Assembly (NCBI GenBank): GCA_964036045.1
Contig: OZ038378.1
Coordinates: forward strand, 138,724,765-138,788,764
From: Eutreptiella sp. 'Long Island Sound 2002'
Lineage: Eukaryota > Euglenozoa > Euglenophyceae > Eutreptiales > Eutreptiaceae
Reading direction: 5' to 3'
DNA length: 64,000 bases
In this document: piece by piece, positions 63,787 to 64,000 of the stretch
Numbering within the stretch: the stretch's first letter is position 1
How the letters are laid out: every line of letters begins with the position of its first letter
Position numbers and translations under genes: made by a program
Notes under the pieces: model-generated
The model's database searches: none
Told to the model about the DNA's origin: nothing
The model's input: the letters and a program-made list of their open reading frames with translations, nothing else

Positions 63787-64000
63787 CTCCTCCAATCCGG
63801 TAGGGATTCTACGGATATCCGCATCATGTTGTTGTATCAATTGTTCCCGTGTCATGCCATCCTTCAGCTCCGTCCCAATTATTAGATCATCGATGTACGG
63901 GTCACAGATGTCCCGCAGATCCCCAAGGAGCCACTCGATCATGCGCTGCCAGGCAGCTGGGCTGTTCTTCAGGCCTTGTGGTATGCACTTGGGCTGTAGG
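63784..64000 (-). pseudogene. Ty3/gypsy reverse transcriptase palm, partial (continues beyond window)
   Basis: The minus strand from 64000 reads LQPKCIPQGLKNSPAAWQRM, IEWLLGDLRDICDPYIDDLI (catalytic YIDD) and DGMTREQLIQQHDADIRRI, then GLEESK at the inversion junction near 63783. This is the fingers/palm of the same gypsy pol as the two preceding entries. The 5' part, protease and gag should lie to the right of the window. Confidence 0.88.

Overview
This is a eukaryotic nuclear window dominated by repeats and nested transposable elements. I found no intact, recognisable housekeeping gene, no rRNA and no convincing tRNA. Every recognisable protein is a mobile-element protein: three reverse-transcriptase lineages besides Ty3/gypsy, two tyrosine recombinases, a hAT-like transposase, and a Ty3/gypsy polyprotein. 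Many carry in-frame stops or frameshifts. The gypsy pol (wording of the RNase H and 'AGWIG' region) and the RT near 2.2-3.3 kb resemble, from memory, families abundant in dinoflagellates. A large-genome unicellular alga (dinoflagellate first, prasinophyte-type green alga second) is my inference, not a demonstrated fact.

Layout. 1-6.65 kb: a decayed minus-strand RT gene and two unrecognised minus-strand ORFs, one very acidic, with clusters of an ACCGGT-type motif between them. 6.65-52.19 kb: a satellite of about 144-bp monomers, broken by insertions into blocks at 6.65-7.21 (inverted orientation), 7.22-22.43, 24.51-27.31, 31.06-32.07 and 48.67-52.19 kb. Each monomer carries a near-perfect inverted repeat with roughly 29-bp arms and an 11-nt loop, so the array is a chain of potential hairpins. 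The interruptions are a hAT-like element (22,428-24,505, 8-bp target duplication), a tyrosine-recombinase element (about 27.31-31.06 kb), and a composite (32.07-48.67 kb). The composite consists of a non-LTR retrotransposon (endonuclease-RT-RNase H), a 4.27-kb foldback element with its own TIRs and 5-bp target duplication, and a truncated DIRS/Ngaro-like retroelement.

52.2-57.3 kb: a small predicted membrane-protein ORF, a 2.7-kb minisatellite of 10-bp units that reads as the same 10-residue repeat in all three minus frames, a 52-bp hairpin repeat, and unremarkable sequence. 57.3-60.7 kb: a string of minus-strand gag-like or unrecognised ORFs broken by single stops. 61.1-64.0 kb: a Ty3/gypsy pol on the minus strand whose middle (RT thumb, RNase H, most of integrase) is inverted in place.

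The strongest candidates for something undescribed are the tandem hairpin satellite with its hairpin-located breakpoints, the foldback element packed with about 35 copies of an 18-bp palindrome, and the frame-independent 10-bp coding minisatellite. All statements come from reading the sequence; no database search or folding program was run.
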